Source of the DNA: Caryophanales bacterium UBA6768
GTDB lineage: Bacteria; Bacillota; Bacilli; Bacillales_D; Amphibacillaceae
Direction: 5' to 3'
Length of the DNA: 16,345 bases
Assembly (NCBI GenBank): GCA_002453315.1
Contig: DKGO01000146.1
Coordinates: forward strand, 1-16,345
Part shown: positions 1-7,673 of the stretch, piece by piece
Layout of the letters: each line of letters opens with the position of its first letter
How positions within the stretch are numbered: the stretch's first letter is position 1
Position numbers and translations under genes: made by a program
The notes under the pieces: model-generated
Databases searched by the model: none
What the model saw: the letters and a program-made list of their open reading frames with translations, nothing else
Told to the model about the DNA's origin: nothing

Positions 1-9
1 TTTAAGCCG

Positions 10-15
10 TATAAT
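10..15 (+). promoter_or_regulatory. possible -10 box of the mrp operon
   Basis: A perfect TATAAT hexamer lies 46 bases before the mrpA start codon. The matching -35 box would fall outside the window, so it cannot be checked. If real, it makes mrpA the first gene of its transcript, with an AT-rich leader of about 40 bases. TATAAT occurs often by chance in DNA this AT-rich. Confidence 0.3.
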
Positions 16-61
16 GTTATTAATTATTATTTTTAATTGTTTGAAAGAATGGAGAGTTTGA

Positions 62-2398
62 ATGATTTATGCCGTATTAGCCCCACTTATTATTGCTTTT
101 TTTATTCCAATGATTAGTAAAATGAAAAACAAGATTCATACAGGTGTTTTTGTTTTATTTGTTCCATTCATTATTTTTATTTATTTTATCCAGTTTGTTG
201 GAAAAGATTTTTCACCAATCACCCACTCTTATGATTGGATCCCTTCATTATCCATTCACTTTGATTTCTTTTTGGATGGCTTAAGTTTATTATTCGTTTT
301 ATTAATTAGTGGTATTGGTACCCTGGTCGTACTATATTCGATTTATTATTTACATACATCTGAAAAACTAAATCACTTTTATGTATACTTGCTTTTATTC
401 ATGACAGCCATGTTAGGTATCGTGCTATCAGATAATATTTTTGTCCTATATACTTTTTGGGAATTAACTTCTATCTCTTCGTTTTTACTTATCGGTTATT
501 GGCATGTACGAGAAAAATCACGTAATGGTGCTCTGAAATCACTAATCATTACAATTTTTGGTGGTTTAAGTATGTTTGGTGGCTTTATTCTCTTATCTGT
601 TTTAACCGAAACAACAAGTATTCAAGCAATGTTTGCAAAATCAGAAGTTGTCCTTTCAAGTCATTATTTCCCGCTTATTCTAACATTTATTTTATTGGGA
701 GCATTTACGAAATCAGCTCAATTTCCATTTCATATTTGGCTACCAGATGCAATGGAAGCACCTACACCTGTCAGTGCCTATTTGCATTCAGCAACAATGG
801 TAAAAGCCGGTTTATATTTAGTAGCTAGATTTTTTCCGTTATTTTCCGATCATATCGCTTTTTTTATCGTCGTCAGTCTCTTTGGATTGATTACCCTCTG
901 TTGGGGATCATATATGGCCGTTCGCCAAACCGATTTAAAAGCGATTTTAGCTTATTCAACTGTGAGTCAATTAGGCATGATTATGGCAATGCTCGGTTTC
1001 GGTACTGAAATTGCGATTTTTGCTGCTGCCTTTCACATATTAAACCATGCTACTTTTAAAGGTAGCCTATTTATGGTAGCTGGAATTGTAGATTTACAAA
1101 CAGGGACAAGAGATATACGTAAACTTGGTCAACTTTACACATTTTTACCGATGACAGCAACATTGGCTCTATTTGGTACGTTTTCAATGGCCGGTGTTCC
1201 TTTACCTTTTTTAAATGGATTTTATAGTAAAGAATTGTTTTTTGATAGTTCTTTAATGTTACAAAATGGAGGTTCTCCATTAATTTCTTTATGGGGGACA
1301 ATCATTCCCGTGTTGGCTGTCCTTGGTAGTATTTTTACTTTTGTCTATTCCATGTATTTATTTTTTGGAACATTTATTAAGAAACAGGAGAAAGACAATA
1401 AGGTGAATGATTCAATCAAAGAGGCCCCTATTGGCATGATTATTGCTCCTGCAATATTAGTTTTTGGCGTCATTATTATTGGCCTAATGCCTAATTTATT
1501 TAATTCATCACTACTAAGCCATACAGCGCAAAGTATTTTACCAACTTCCACAGTCAATTCTATCAAATTTTGGCATGGACTCAACACACCATTTATCATG
1601 TCTCTAATTGTCGTAATTGTTGGTGCTATACTTGCCTATACAAAAAAATACTGGGATAAAATATATCATTTCTTCCCTGGTAATTATAGTTTTAATCGGG
1701 TGTACGATCGCTCACTAATGATAATTGACTCATCTAGTAAAAAAATTACTAATTATTATATGAATGGTTCAGTTCGAACTTACATGATGCTAATTTTAGG
1801 AACAATGGTAGTTGTTTCGTTTTTCTTTATGTATATGACAGATGGTTTTACAATTGATTATTCCGATTTAGCGAATATTACTGTATTAGAAGCTACACTA
1901 GTGTTTGCGATTATTGTTTCGGCAATTGGGACTATATTTTCCAATCAAAAGGTAATGGCTATTTTAATTTTGGGTATTACCGGATACAGTGTAGCAATCT
2001 TATTCGTCATATATCGTGCTCCCGATCTTGCTTTAACACAATTAGTTATTGAAACCATTACTTTAGTGTTATTTTTATTAACTTTTTACCATTTTCCTAA
2101 ATTAAGAAGACGTGAGGAAACAAAAGGAACAGTGATTTCTAATTTAATTATTTCTGCTAGCTTTGGTCTTTTAATGGCGATGATTGGTATCTCTGCTTTT
2201 AGTAGTGACTGGTTTGATAAAATATCGGGTTACTTTGTCGAAACTTCCCTATCTATTGGTGGAGGAAAGAATATCGTTAACGTAATATTAGTAGATATGC
2301 GTGGTTTTGATACGCTATTTGAAATTACAGTATTAGGGATTTCAGGATTAGCTGTTTTTGCCCTTATAAAATTAAGAAACGATAAGGAGGCAAAATAA
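62..2398 (+). CDS. mrpA: Na+/H+ antiporter subunit A (MrpA/MnhA)
   Basis: Largest subunit of the Mrp multisubunit cation/proton antiporter in the cytoplasmic membrane, related to complex I subunit NuoL. The protein has 778 residues, close to B. subtilis MrpA (about 800), and is almost entirely membrane segments. Visible antiporter residues are E134 in WELTS, K217 in FTKSAQFP, K248 in HSATMVKAG, K293, K333 and K390. The C-terminal MbhD-like part (about 605-675) carries RAPDLALTQLVIET with D655 and E664, and the MbhE-like part (about 690-770) carries ILVDMRGFDTLFE with D745, D750 and E754. A ribosome binding site (GGAG, 51-54) supports this ATG. The MnhB domain normally encoded by the next gene is neither fused here nor present downstream. 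The AAGGAGG at the gene's end serves mrpC. Confidence 0.96.
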   Translation: MIYAVLAPLIIAFFIPMISKMKNKIHTGVFVLFVPFIIFIYFIQFVGKDFSPITHSYDWIPSLSIHFDFFLDGLSLLFVLLISGIGTLVVLYSIYYLHTSEKLNHFYVYLLLFMTAMLGIVLSDNIFVLYTFWELTSISSFLLIGYWHVREKSRNGALKSLIITIFGGLSMFGGFILLSVLTETTSIQAMFAKSEVVLSSHYFPLILTFILLGAFTKSAQFPFHIWLPDAMEAPTPVSAYLHSATMVKAGLYLVARFFPLFSDHIAFFIVVSLFGLITLCWGSYMAVRQTDLKAILAYSTVSQLGMIMAMLGFGTEIAIFAAAFHILNHATFKGSLFMVAGIVDLQTGTRDIRKLGQLYTFLPMTATLALFGTFSMAGVPLPFLNGFYSKELFFDSSLMLQNGGSPLISLWGTIIPVLAVLGSIFTFVYSMYLFFGTFIKKQEKDNKVNDSIKEAPIGMIIAPAILVFGVIIIGLMPNLFNSSLLSHTAQSILPTSTVNSIKFWHGLNTPFIMSLIVVIVGAILAYTKKYWDKIYHFFPGNYSFNRVYDRSLMIIDSSSKKITNYYMNGSVRTYMMLILGTMVVVSFFFMYMTDGFTIDYSDLANITVLEATLVFAIIVSAIGTIFSNQKVMAILILGITGYSVAILFVIYRAPDLALTQLVIETITLVLFLLTFYHFPKLRRREETKGTVISNLIISASFGLLMAMIGISAFSSDWFDKISGYFVETSLSIGGGKNIVNVILVDMRGFDTLFEITVLGISGLAVFALIKLRNDKEAK

Positions 2399-2737
2399 GT
2401 GGAGTTTATTATAAGTATTTTGGCAGGGATTTTGTTTGCCACAGGCGTATATAATATTTTACAGAAACAACTGTTACGAATTGCAATTGGAACGGGACTA
2501 ATTTCACATGCAGCACACCTGTTCATTTTAACGATGGGTAAATTAAAGCGAGGTCAACCACCGATTATTCAGGAAGGTGTGACAAATTACACTGATCCAC
2601 TGCCACATGCTTTAATCTTAACATCAATTGTCATCAGTTTCGGGGTTACGGCGGTCGTTTTAGTGTTAGCATATCGAACAGCAACGGAAAACGAAACTGA
2701 TAATATGGAATTATTAAGGGGTACTGAAAATGAATAA
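2399..2737 (+). CDS. mrpC: Na+/H+ antiporter subunit C (MrpC/MnhC)
   Basis: Small membrane subunit of the Mrp antiporter, homologous to NuoK of complex I. The protein has 112 residues, the normal length for MrpC, with about three membrane helices. Family marks are the LISHAAHLF stretch (residues 34-42) and DPLPHALILTSIVISFG (66-82). It starts with GTG on the base after the mrpA stop; a strong AAGGAGG inside the last mrpA codons sets this start. In most Bacillaceae mrpB would lie between mrpA and mrpC, but here there is no room for it and no remnant. The end overlaps mrpD by 8 bases, which suggests translational coupling. Confidence 0.95.
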   Translation: MEFIISILAGILFATGVYNILQKQLLRIAIGTGLISHAAHLFILTMGKLKRGQPPIIQEGVTNYTDPLPHALILTSIVISFGVTAVVLVLAYRTATENETDNMELLRGTENE

Positions 2738-4205
2738 TCTCGCTATATTACCAATTATATTACCGCTTGTGGCGGGGTTTACAATTGCATTTTTTAATAA
2801 ATATGTAACAATTACAAGGATACTAACTAAATTTTTTATTTTGTTAAATTTATTTTCAGTTGTTTATATTACTTATATTGTTTTTCACAATGGTTCAATT
2901 ATTTTAGAAGCTGGAAATTGGGCGGCTCCATACGGAATCGTGTTTGTTGCCGATCCATTATCGATTGTTATTGTATTAACGACAAACATTTTAGCAACAG
3001 GATGCGCATTTATTGCCCCTAGGTTAATGTCTGAAACGAAGGAAAGGTTTTATTTCTATGCATTTTTCTTCTTTTTAATAAGTGGTGTGTCAGGAGCATT
3101 TCTTACTGGGGATTTATTTAACTTATTCGTCTTTTTTGAAGTATTATTAATGGCCTCCTACGGTCTAATTGTTTTGGGAGGAAATAAGGTACAATTACGA
3201 GAATCAATGAAATACATATTAATTAACTTATTTTCATCGGTTATTTTCGTAACGACTGTTGCTTTTTTATACGCTGTTGTTGGGACAGTCAATATGGCAC
3301 AAATTGCTGAAAGAGTTCACGAGGTGGAGCAGAAGGGTGTATTAACGACAATAGCGATTGTTTTGTTTTTCGTTTTTGCTACAAAGGCTGCATTGTTCCC
3401 ACTCTATTACTGGATGCCGAAGTCATATGTTGTACCAAATCCCGTGGTTTCTGCCCTATTTGGTGCCCTGTTAACAAAAGTAGGAATATACTCCATTATT
3501 CGTATTTTTACGTTAATATTTACAGTAAATGATGATTATACGCGCTATTTATTTTTAATAATTGCTGGTTTATCGATGCTGTTTGGTGTCATCGGTGCTT
3601 TATCAACGAACGATGTGAAACTCATCGTTGCTTATAATGTTATTCCATCCATTGGTTTTATTCTGTTTGGACTTGCAATTTATAATGAAACTTCCCTAAG
3701 TGGTTCGGTCTACTATTTAATCCATGACATGCTCATTAAAGCCGCGTTGTTTTTAATCGTTGGTGTTATCACATATATTGCAGGCACATCTGATTTAAGA
3801 AAGATGGGCGGATTAATTCATCATTATCCTTATATTGGATGGACATTATTTTTTGCAGCTTTTATTTTAGCTGGAATTCCACCTTTTAGTGGATTTATCG
3901 GAAAACTTTTATTATTAAAAGGATCATTTGAAGCAGACCATATACTGTTGATTATCATCGGATTGCTGACAAGTTTGCTCATCCTATACTCGATTACTAA
4001 AATTTTTATCAAAGGCTTCTGGGGAGAAAAACAAGTAAATGTACCAAAAAAGTCTACAAAAGGCATGTTATATCCCATCGTTGGAATTTTAGCCTTTTCG
4101 GTTATCTTAGGAATCGGTGCAGAGTTATTTTATCCAAGTATTGAAGCAGTTGCAGCATATTTATTAGATCCTGATATATATATTCAATCAGTATTAAAGG
4201 AGTAG
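2730..4205 (+). CDS. mrpD: Na+/H+ antiporter subunit D (MrpD/MnhD)
   Basis: Second large antiporter-like subunit of the Mrp complex, homologous to NuoM/NuoN and part of the proton path. The 491 residues match the family length and form about 14 membrane helices. Conserved ionisable residues are present: E137 in FFEVLLMASY, K219 in FATKAALFP, K250 in LLTKVGIYS, K337 and K392 in SGFIGKLLLLKG. The loop SALFGALLTK and the AGIPPFSGF motif (381-389) are typical. The ATG overlaps the end of mrpC and has a modest AAGGGG upstream. mrpE follows after 6 bases. Nothing looks degraded. Confidence 0.95.
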   Translation: MNNLAILPIILPLVAGFTIAFFNKYVTITRILTKFFILLNLFSVVYITYIVFHNGSIILEAGNWAAPYGIVFVADPLSIVIVLTTNILATGCAFIAPRLMSETKERFYFYAFFFFLISGVSGAFLTGDLFNLFVFFEVLLMASYGLIVLGGNKVQLRESMKYILINLFSSVIFVTTVAFLYAVVGTVNMAQIAERVHEVEQKGVLTTIAIVLFFVFATKAALFPLYYWMPKSYVVPNPVVSALFGALLTKVGIYSIIRIFTLIFTVNDDYTRYLFLIIAGLSMLFGVIGALSTNDVKLIVAYNVIPSIGFILFGLAIYNETSLSGSVYYLIHDMLIKAALFLIVGVITYIAGTSDLRKMGGLIHHYPYIGWTLFFAAFILAGIPPFSGFIGKLLLLKGSFEADHILLIIIGLLTSLLILYSITKIFIKGFWGEKQVNVPKKSTKGMLYPIVGILAFSVILGIGAELFYPSIEAVAAYLLDPDIYIQSVLKE

Positions 4206-4211
4206 TGAAAC

Positions 4212-4688
4212 ATGGCTTTTCAAATTGTTATTCATATTGTCATTGCATTTCTGTGGATGTTTTTAAGTGAAAGTTACACGATTTTATCATTGTTATTTGG
4301 CTTAATCATCGGGGCTTTATTACTTTTATTATTAAATCGATTTTTCACAGGTGCTTTTTATTTAAAACGGTTATATAAAATTTTTATTTTAGGACTTATA
4401 TTTGCCCGCGAATTGATCTTATCGAATATTGCCATTGTTAAGCATGTATATCGGAGAAATCCCACTTTTGAACCAGGTATATTTGCGATGCCAATTGATG
4501 TAACGGAAAAATGGGAAATTACGTTACTAGCTAATTTAATAACTTTAACCCCTGGGACATTAACAGTGGCAATATCGGATGATCAAAAACAATTATTTAT
4601 TCATGCAATGGACATGGATACAAAAGAGCAATCGATTAAGGATATTAAAAATTCATTTGAAAAAGCAATTCTGGAGGTGACAAAATGA
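4212..4688 (+). CDS. mrpE: Na+/H+ antiporter subunit E (MrpE/MnhE)
   Basis: Subunit E of the Mrp antiporter, with 158 residues as usual for the family. Two or three N-terminal membrane helices (about 5-45 and 55-75) precede a C-terminal part with the family signature TLTPGTLTVAIS at 111-122, including the conserved P114. MrpE has no complex I homologue. The AAGGAG at 4198-4203, just before and into the mrpD stop codon, supports the ATG. The stop codon overlaps the mrpF start as ATGA, so the two are probably translated together. Confidence 0.94.
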   Translation: MAFQIVIHIVIAFLWMFLSESYTILSLLFGLIIGALLLLLLNRFFTGAFYLKRLYKIFILGLIFARELILSNIAIVKHVYRRNPTFEPGIFAMPIDVTEKWEITLLANLITLTPGTLTVAISDDQKQLFIHAMDMDTKEQSIKDIKNSFEKAILEVTK

Positions 4689-4996
4689 CGGAATGGCTAG
4701 AAAATATCGAATATATATTACAAATTACAACGCAAGTTTGTTTAGTTGGTATTGCCTTATCACTCCTTTTACTTATAAGAAGGGTAATCATTGGACCATC
4801 AAACCCCGATAGGGCGACGGCATTAGATGTCATTGGTATTTGTTTAATGGCTACTGCTGCTTTGAGTTCGATTCTTCTCGTCACAGATAAATTAACTGAC
4901 GTTATCTTGTTAATCGCAATTTTGTCATTTCTAGGCACATTAGCATTAGCTAAATACATTGAAATGGGTGTTATCATTGAGCGCGATCGTGATTAG
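4685..4996 (+). CDS. mrpF: Na+/H+ antiporter subunit F (MrpF/MnhF)
   Basis: Small Mrp antiporter subunit of 103 residues with three predicted membrane helices (about 14-33, 48-66 and 72-92). The short loop GPSNPDRATALD at 37-48 is the family signature. The start ATG overlaps the mrpE stop by 4 bases, and a strong GGAGGTGA lies a few bases upstream. The 3' end overlaps the start of mrpG. Confidence 0.93.
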   Translation: MTEWLENIEYILQITTQVCLVGIALSLLLLIRRVIIGPSNPDRATALDVIGICLMATAALSSILLVTDKLTDVILLIAILSFLGTLALAKYIEMGVIIERDRD

Positions 4997-5339
4997 TATT
5001 TTTATGTATATTATTATCATTTTCCTTTTACTAGTGGGAACATTTTTTATCTTTTCAAGTGCCGTTGGTATTATCCGTTTTCCAGGAGTTTTTACACGGC
5101 TTCATGCGGCAACGAAGGCACCGACATTGGGAATCATTAGCATTTTAATCGGTACATTTTTTTATTTATATGGGACACATCAAATTGTCAGTGGTAAATT
5201 ACTGTTGGCTATTTTATTTATTATGCTTTCATCGCCCGTAGCTGGTCATATGCTCTCAAGGGCTGCCCACAAAAGTGGAATAAAGCCCTATTTACGACAT
5301 AAACAAGATGAATATGAAGAATATATGAAAAATAAATAA
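4989..5339 (+). CDS. mrpG: Na+/H+ antiporter subunit G (MrpG/MnhG)
   Basis: Last subunit of the Mrp antiporter. It has three membrane helices and the family signature GIIRFPGVFTRLHAATKAPT soon after the first helix, followed by a second conserved stretch, GKLLLAILFIMLSSPVAGHM. The start is uncertain: the frame is open further upstream. Candidate starts are TTG 4959, GTG 4968, TTG 4977, GTG 4989 and ATG 5004, and none has a good ribosome binding site. I chose GTG 4989 because it overlaps the mrpF stop by 8 bases, as mrpC and mrpD do, and puts GIIRFP about 26 residues in, close to B. subtilis MrpG. This gives 116 residues with a charged C-terminal tail. Confidence 0.9.
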   Translation: MISIFMYIIIIFLLLVGTFFIFSSAVGIIRFPGVFTRLHAATKAPTLGIISILIGTFFYLYGTHQIVSGKLLLAILFIMLSSPVAGHMLSRAAHKSGIKPYLRHKQDEYEEYMKNK

Positions 5340-5376
5340 CATGACATTTCCTGCTTTTATTTGACAAAAATTGTTT

Positions 5377-5412
5377 TAGACAAACACATTTTAAACGCCC
5401 AGACATATACAT
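5377..5412 (+). promoter_or_regulatory. possible sigma-E/SpoIIID-type sigK promoter
   Basis: In B. subtilis sigK is transcribed by sigma-E, later sigma-K, with SpoIIID as activator. Here TAGACAAAC (5377-5385) resembles the GGACAAG-type SpoIIID core, ACACATT (5384-5390) partly matches a sigma-E -35, and CATATACA (5404-5411) partly matches its -10, with a 13-base spacer. Each match is incomplete and the region is AT-rich, so this is a weak call resting mainly on position upstream of sigK. Confidence 0.25.
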
Positions 5413-5430
5413 ATAAATAGATGTCTTTTT
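5401..5430 (+). terminator. probable intrinsic terminator after mrpG
   Basis: AGACAT (5401-5406) and ATGTCT (5421-5426) form a 6-bp stem around a 14-base loop, followed directly by four more T (TTTTT counting the last stem base). The stem is short and has only two G-C pairs, so termination may be partial. It is the only terminator candidate between mrpG and sigK and ends 3 bases before the sigK ribosome binding site. Confidence 0.45.
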
Positions 5431-5446
5431 ATCGGAGGCGATTAAT

Positions 5447-6157
5447 GTGTCATCAATTCTAACGTTGTTTACTTTTTTAATGAAGGAAACAATTTTTTTT
5501 GTTGCTTACATTAAAAATAATGCTTTTCCCCAACCCCTATCAATAAAAAATGAAATTAAATACATCGAGGAAAAGGAACAGGGAAGTAAGGAAGCAAGAA
5601 ATAAATTAATTGAACATAATTTGCGTCTTGTAGCCCACATTGTAAAAAAATTTGATCAAACTGGGGAAAATGTTGAGGATCTAATTTCTATTGGTACAAT
5701 TGGATTAATCAAAGGGGTAGAAAGTTATCAAACAGGAAAAGGAACAAAATTGGCTACTTATGCTGCACGGTGTATCGAAAATGAAATTTTAATGTATTTA
5801 AGGACATTAAAAAAAACACAAAAAGATATTTCTTTACACAGTCCTATTGGACGTGATTATGAAGGAAATGAAATCAGCCTCATCGATGTGATAGAGGCAG
5901 ATAATGAAAATATTATTGACAAAATTCAACTTCACCTAGATATGGAACATTTAAGTCAACATTTCTCCGTTTTAGATGAAAGGGAATTATCCGTCATTAG
6001 TAATCGATTTGGCCTGAATAATCAAAAAGAGTTAACTCAGAGAGAAATCGCTCAGCAACTAAATATTTCCCGTAGTTATGTTTCTAGAATAGAAAAAAGA
6101 GCATTGATGAAAGTATTACGTTCATATATTCAACAAAATAATGCCTACTATTTTTAA
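5447..6157 (+). CDS. sigK: RNA polymerase sporulation sigma factor SigK (pro-sigma-K)
   Basis: Sigma factor for late mother-cell genes (coat, cortex, release) in sporulation. The 236 residues begin with a hydrophobic pro-sequence of about 20 residues ending before Y21[10 protein letters not shown]. In B. subtilis the membrane protease SpoIVFB cleaves at the matching site. Region 2 follows (about 50-122) with [28 protein letters not shown] and the promoter-melting stretch around [15 protein letters not shown]. Region 4 (about 175-226) carries the helix-turn-helix [21 protein letters not shown]. The gene is continuous through region 2, where B. subtilis sigK is split by the skin element. The start is GTG with GGAGGCG 6 bases upstream. 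It converges with mtnN, only 11 bases apart. SigE, the other pro-sigma, is a less good match. Confidence 0.96.
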   Translation: MSSILTLFTFLMKETIFFVAYIKNNAFPQPLSIKNEIKYIEEKEQGSKEARNKLIEHNLRLVAHIVKKFDQTGENVEDLISIGTIGLIKGVESYQTGKGTKLATYAARCIENEILMYLRTLKKTQKDISLHSPIGRDYEGNEISLIDVIEADNENIIDKIQLHLDMEHLSQHFSVLDERELSVISNRFGLNNQKELTQREIAQQLNISRSYVSRIEKRALMKVLRSYIQQNNAYYF

Positions 6158-6168
6158 ATAGATTATTA

Positions 6169-6855
6169 TTAAGTCAAAATGAACTTTTCAATCGTCTTGG
6201 TTGTATTTCTTGCAGCTACATCAATAAATTCCCGAAATGACATTGACGAATCCCGCCCTGCGATGTCCGATATGGCCCGAATTAAAATAAATGGCACTCC
6301 ATATTGATAACACACTTGAGCAATGGCAGCCCCTTCCATTTCTACAGCCAAAATTCCTGGAAAATTTTCCTTAAGTATCATTATTTTATTGTCATCTTGC
6401 ATAAAAGTATCTCCAGTACCAATCAAGCCTGTTTTATTAGGAATCATCAGCTTTTGTAAAATACTTTGTACCTTTTTAAAAAGTAGTGGGTCTGCTGGGA
6501 AGGTTGGGGGTAACTGTGGTACTTGTCCTAATTGATAGCCAAAAGCCGTCACATCTACATCGTGATGAACAACTTCATCTGCGACAACTATTTGTCCAAC
6601 TGCTAAATCTTCGTTAATCCCTCCGGCAGTACCTGTATTAATAACAAAGGTGGGCCGAAATTTTTCCATTAATACGGTTGTTGCCATTGCTGCATTTACT
6701 TTACCTATCCCAGATTTTAATAAAATTATTTCTTTCTTATGTAGAATTCCTTTGATAAAATTTACATTAGCAATATTAATTTCATCTTGATTCGTCATTT
6801 TGTTTTTTAAATGTTCAATTTCCTCATCCATTGCGCCAATAACTGCAATTACCAT
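6169..6855 (-). CDS. mtnN: 5'-methylthioadenosine/S-adenosylhomocysteine nucleosidase
   Basis: Cytoplasmic hydrolase that removes adenine from methylthioadenosine, S-adenosylhomocysteine and 5'-deoxyadenosine, feeding methionine salvage and the activated methyl cycle and supplying the LuxS substrate. At 228 residues it has normal family length. The catalytic residues fall at the same numbers as in the E. coli enzyme: E12 in AMDEEIE, the ribose-binding M173-E174 in VEMEGAA and D197 in ISDIAG. The NTGTAGGI glycine-rich stretch (73-80) is present. ATG is preceded by AAAGAGGT. It lies 32 bases after yrrS and is probably co-transcribed with it. In B. subtilis it instead sits with yrrT and the mccA-mccB genes, which are not seen here. 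Confidence 0.96.
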   Translation of the reverse strand: MVIAVIGAMDEEIEHLKNKMTNQDEINIANVNFIKGILHKKEIILLKSGIGKVNAAMATTVLMEKFRPTFVINTGTAGGINEDLAVGQIVVADEVVHHDVDVTAFGYQLGQVPQLPPTFPADPLLFKKVQSILQKLMIPNKTGLIGTGDTFMQDDNKIMILKENFPGILAVEMEGAAIAQVCYQYGVPFILIRAISDIAGRDSSMSFREFIDVAARNTTKTIEKFILT

Positions 6856-6887
6856 AGCAATACCTCTTTTAACAATTATTCATAAAA

Positions 6888-7568
6888 TTACTTACGGTAT
6901 TTATCAATATCAAATTCTCTTATTTTTTCGACCTTCGTTACTTGCCAACCTTCTTGATCAATCCATGATAAATATAATTTAAAAAAATCCTTCCTGTCTT
7001 GATCAGAGATTATCGTAAATACTTTTTGTGGCCCATCATTTCCTACCCATCCTACAAACATATCATTAGCGGATATTCCCGTTACTTTAGAACTTGCTTT
7101 TTCAATTTCAATACGATCTAAAGAGCCATCATTGAAATTTGTTACATGTTCACCTGTTTGCACGGTTCCAATTGGTTCCCAATTACCTATGTATGTTCGG
7201 ATGACATTTTCATCATTTGACTCTTCTATTATTTCCAAATCCTCCAATGGTTCGGAATTGGAGTTACTTGGGGATTCTGTTTCTTCATCCATTTTATCGT
7301 TATTTGAATTGTCTTGCTGTCCATTTAACGCATCCTCAACTAATTGATCATCATTTTGTTGTACCTCAATTAATTCATTTTGGTCACTGTTATTCATAGT
7401 ATCATGAGAAGTTTTATCTTTTTTTCCGGATGTTATAATCGATAGTAAAGTAATTAGAAGTACAATAAAAACAATTGACAAAATAATGACTAAAATAGTT
7501 GTTCGACTATTATTTCGCTTCTTTTTATGTCGATTCATTCTCGTATATCGATGATAATCTTCATTCAT
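6888..7568 (-). CDS. yrrS: YrrS-like membrane-anchored protein (DUF1510)
   Basis: Function unknown. The 226-residue protein has a basic cytoplasmic N-terminus (HKKKRNNSR), one membrane helix (about 24-46), a long low-complexity acidic and Asn/Ser/Gln-rich linker (about 50-120) and a folded C-terminal domain (about 122-226) containing IGNWEPIGTVQTGEH and MFVGWVGNDGPQKVF. This layout and its place after greA match the YrrS/DUF1510 family. The domain should face the outside. In B. subtilis yrrS is paired with the penicillin-binding protein gene pbpI, suggesting an envelope link; no pbpI is present here. AGGGGTG lies 12 bases before the ATG, a long spacing; a second ATG at codon 11 has no better site. 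Confidence 0.8.
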   Translation of the reverse strand: MNEDYHRYTRMNRHKKKRNNSRTTILVIILSIVFIVLLITLLSIITSGKKDKTSHDTMNNSDQNELIEVQQNDDQLVEDALNGQQDNSNNDKMDEETESPSNSNSEPLEDLEIIEESNDENVIRTYIGNWEPIGTVQTGEHVTNFNDGSLDRIEIEKASSKVTGISANDMFVGWVGNDGPQKVFTIISDQDRKDFFKLYLSWIDQEGWQVTKVEKIREFDIDKYRK

Positions 7569-7597
7569 TTTTAATAAACACCCCTAATCATGATAGT

Positions 7598-7628
7598 AAA
7601 AAAGAAACGAGTGCCCTACCCATTTCTT
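7598..7628 (-). terminator. intrinsic terminator after greA
   Basis: On the minus strand AAGAAATGGGT and ACTCGTTTCTT can form an 11-bp stem (two G-T pairs) around a 5-base AGGGC loop, running straight into a T tract. It lies 45 bases beyond the greA stop and ends the long alaS-to-greA gene run, so yrrS-mtnN probably needs its own promoter or depends on readthrough. Confidence 0.75.
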
Positions 7629-7673
7629 CTTTTGAGTATTCATTTTACTATTTAAATGATTTAAATTATAACT

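Noticed and set aside
4645..4977. Minus-strand reading frame opposite mrpF
   Set aside because: It mirrors the conserved mrpF frame and has no domain or operon context.
5361..5366. Perfect TTGACA upstream of sigK as a vegetative promoter
   Set aside because: No TATAAT-like hexamer at 16-18 bases; the sequence there is ACACAT-like, and vegetative sigK transcription would be unexpected.
6148..6161. Palindrome CTATTTTTAAATAG at the end of sigK as a bidirectional terminator between sigK and mtnN
   Set aside because: It is all A-T except the end pairs, has almost no loop, and lacks a T run on either strand; I see no convincing terminator in this 11-base convergent gap.
7200..7420. Low-complexity acidic Asn/Ser/Gln-rich part of yrrS as a possible repeat or foreign insert
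   Set aside because: Flexible linkers of this kind are expected between the membrane helix and outer domain of this family; no repeated DNA unit is seen.
7665..7670. TATAAT on the minus strand just after the greA stop as a yrrS promoter
   Set aside because: No -35-like hexamer at 16-18 bases and no extended -10; a transcript from here would run straight into the greA terminator.
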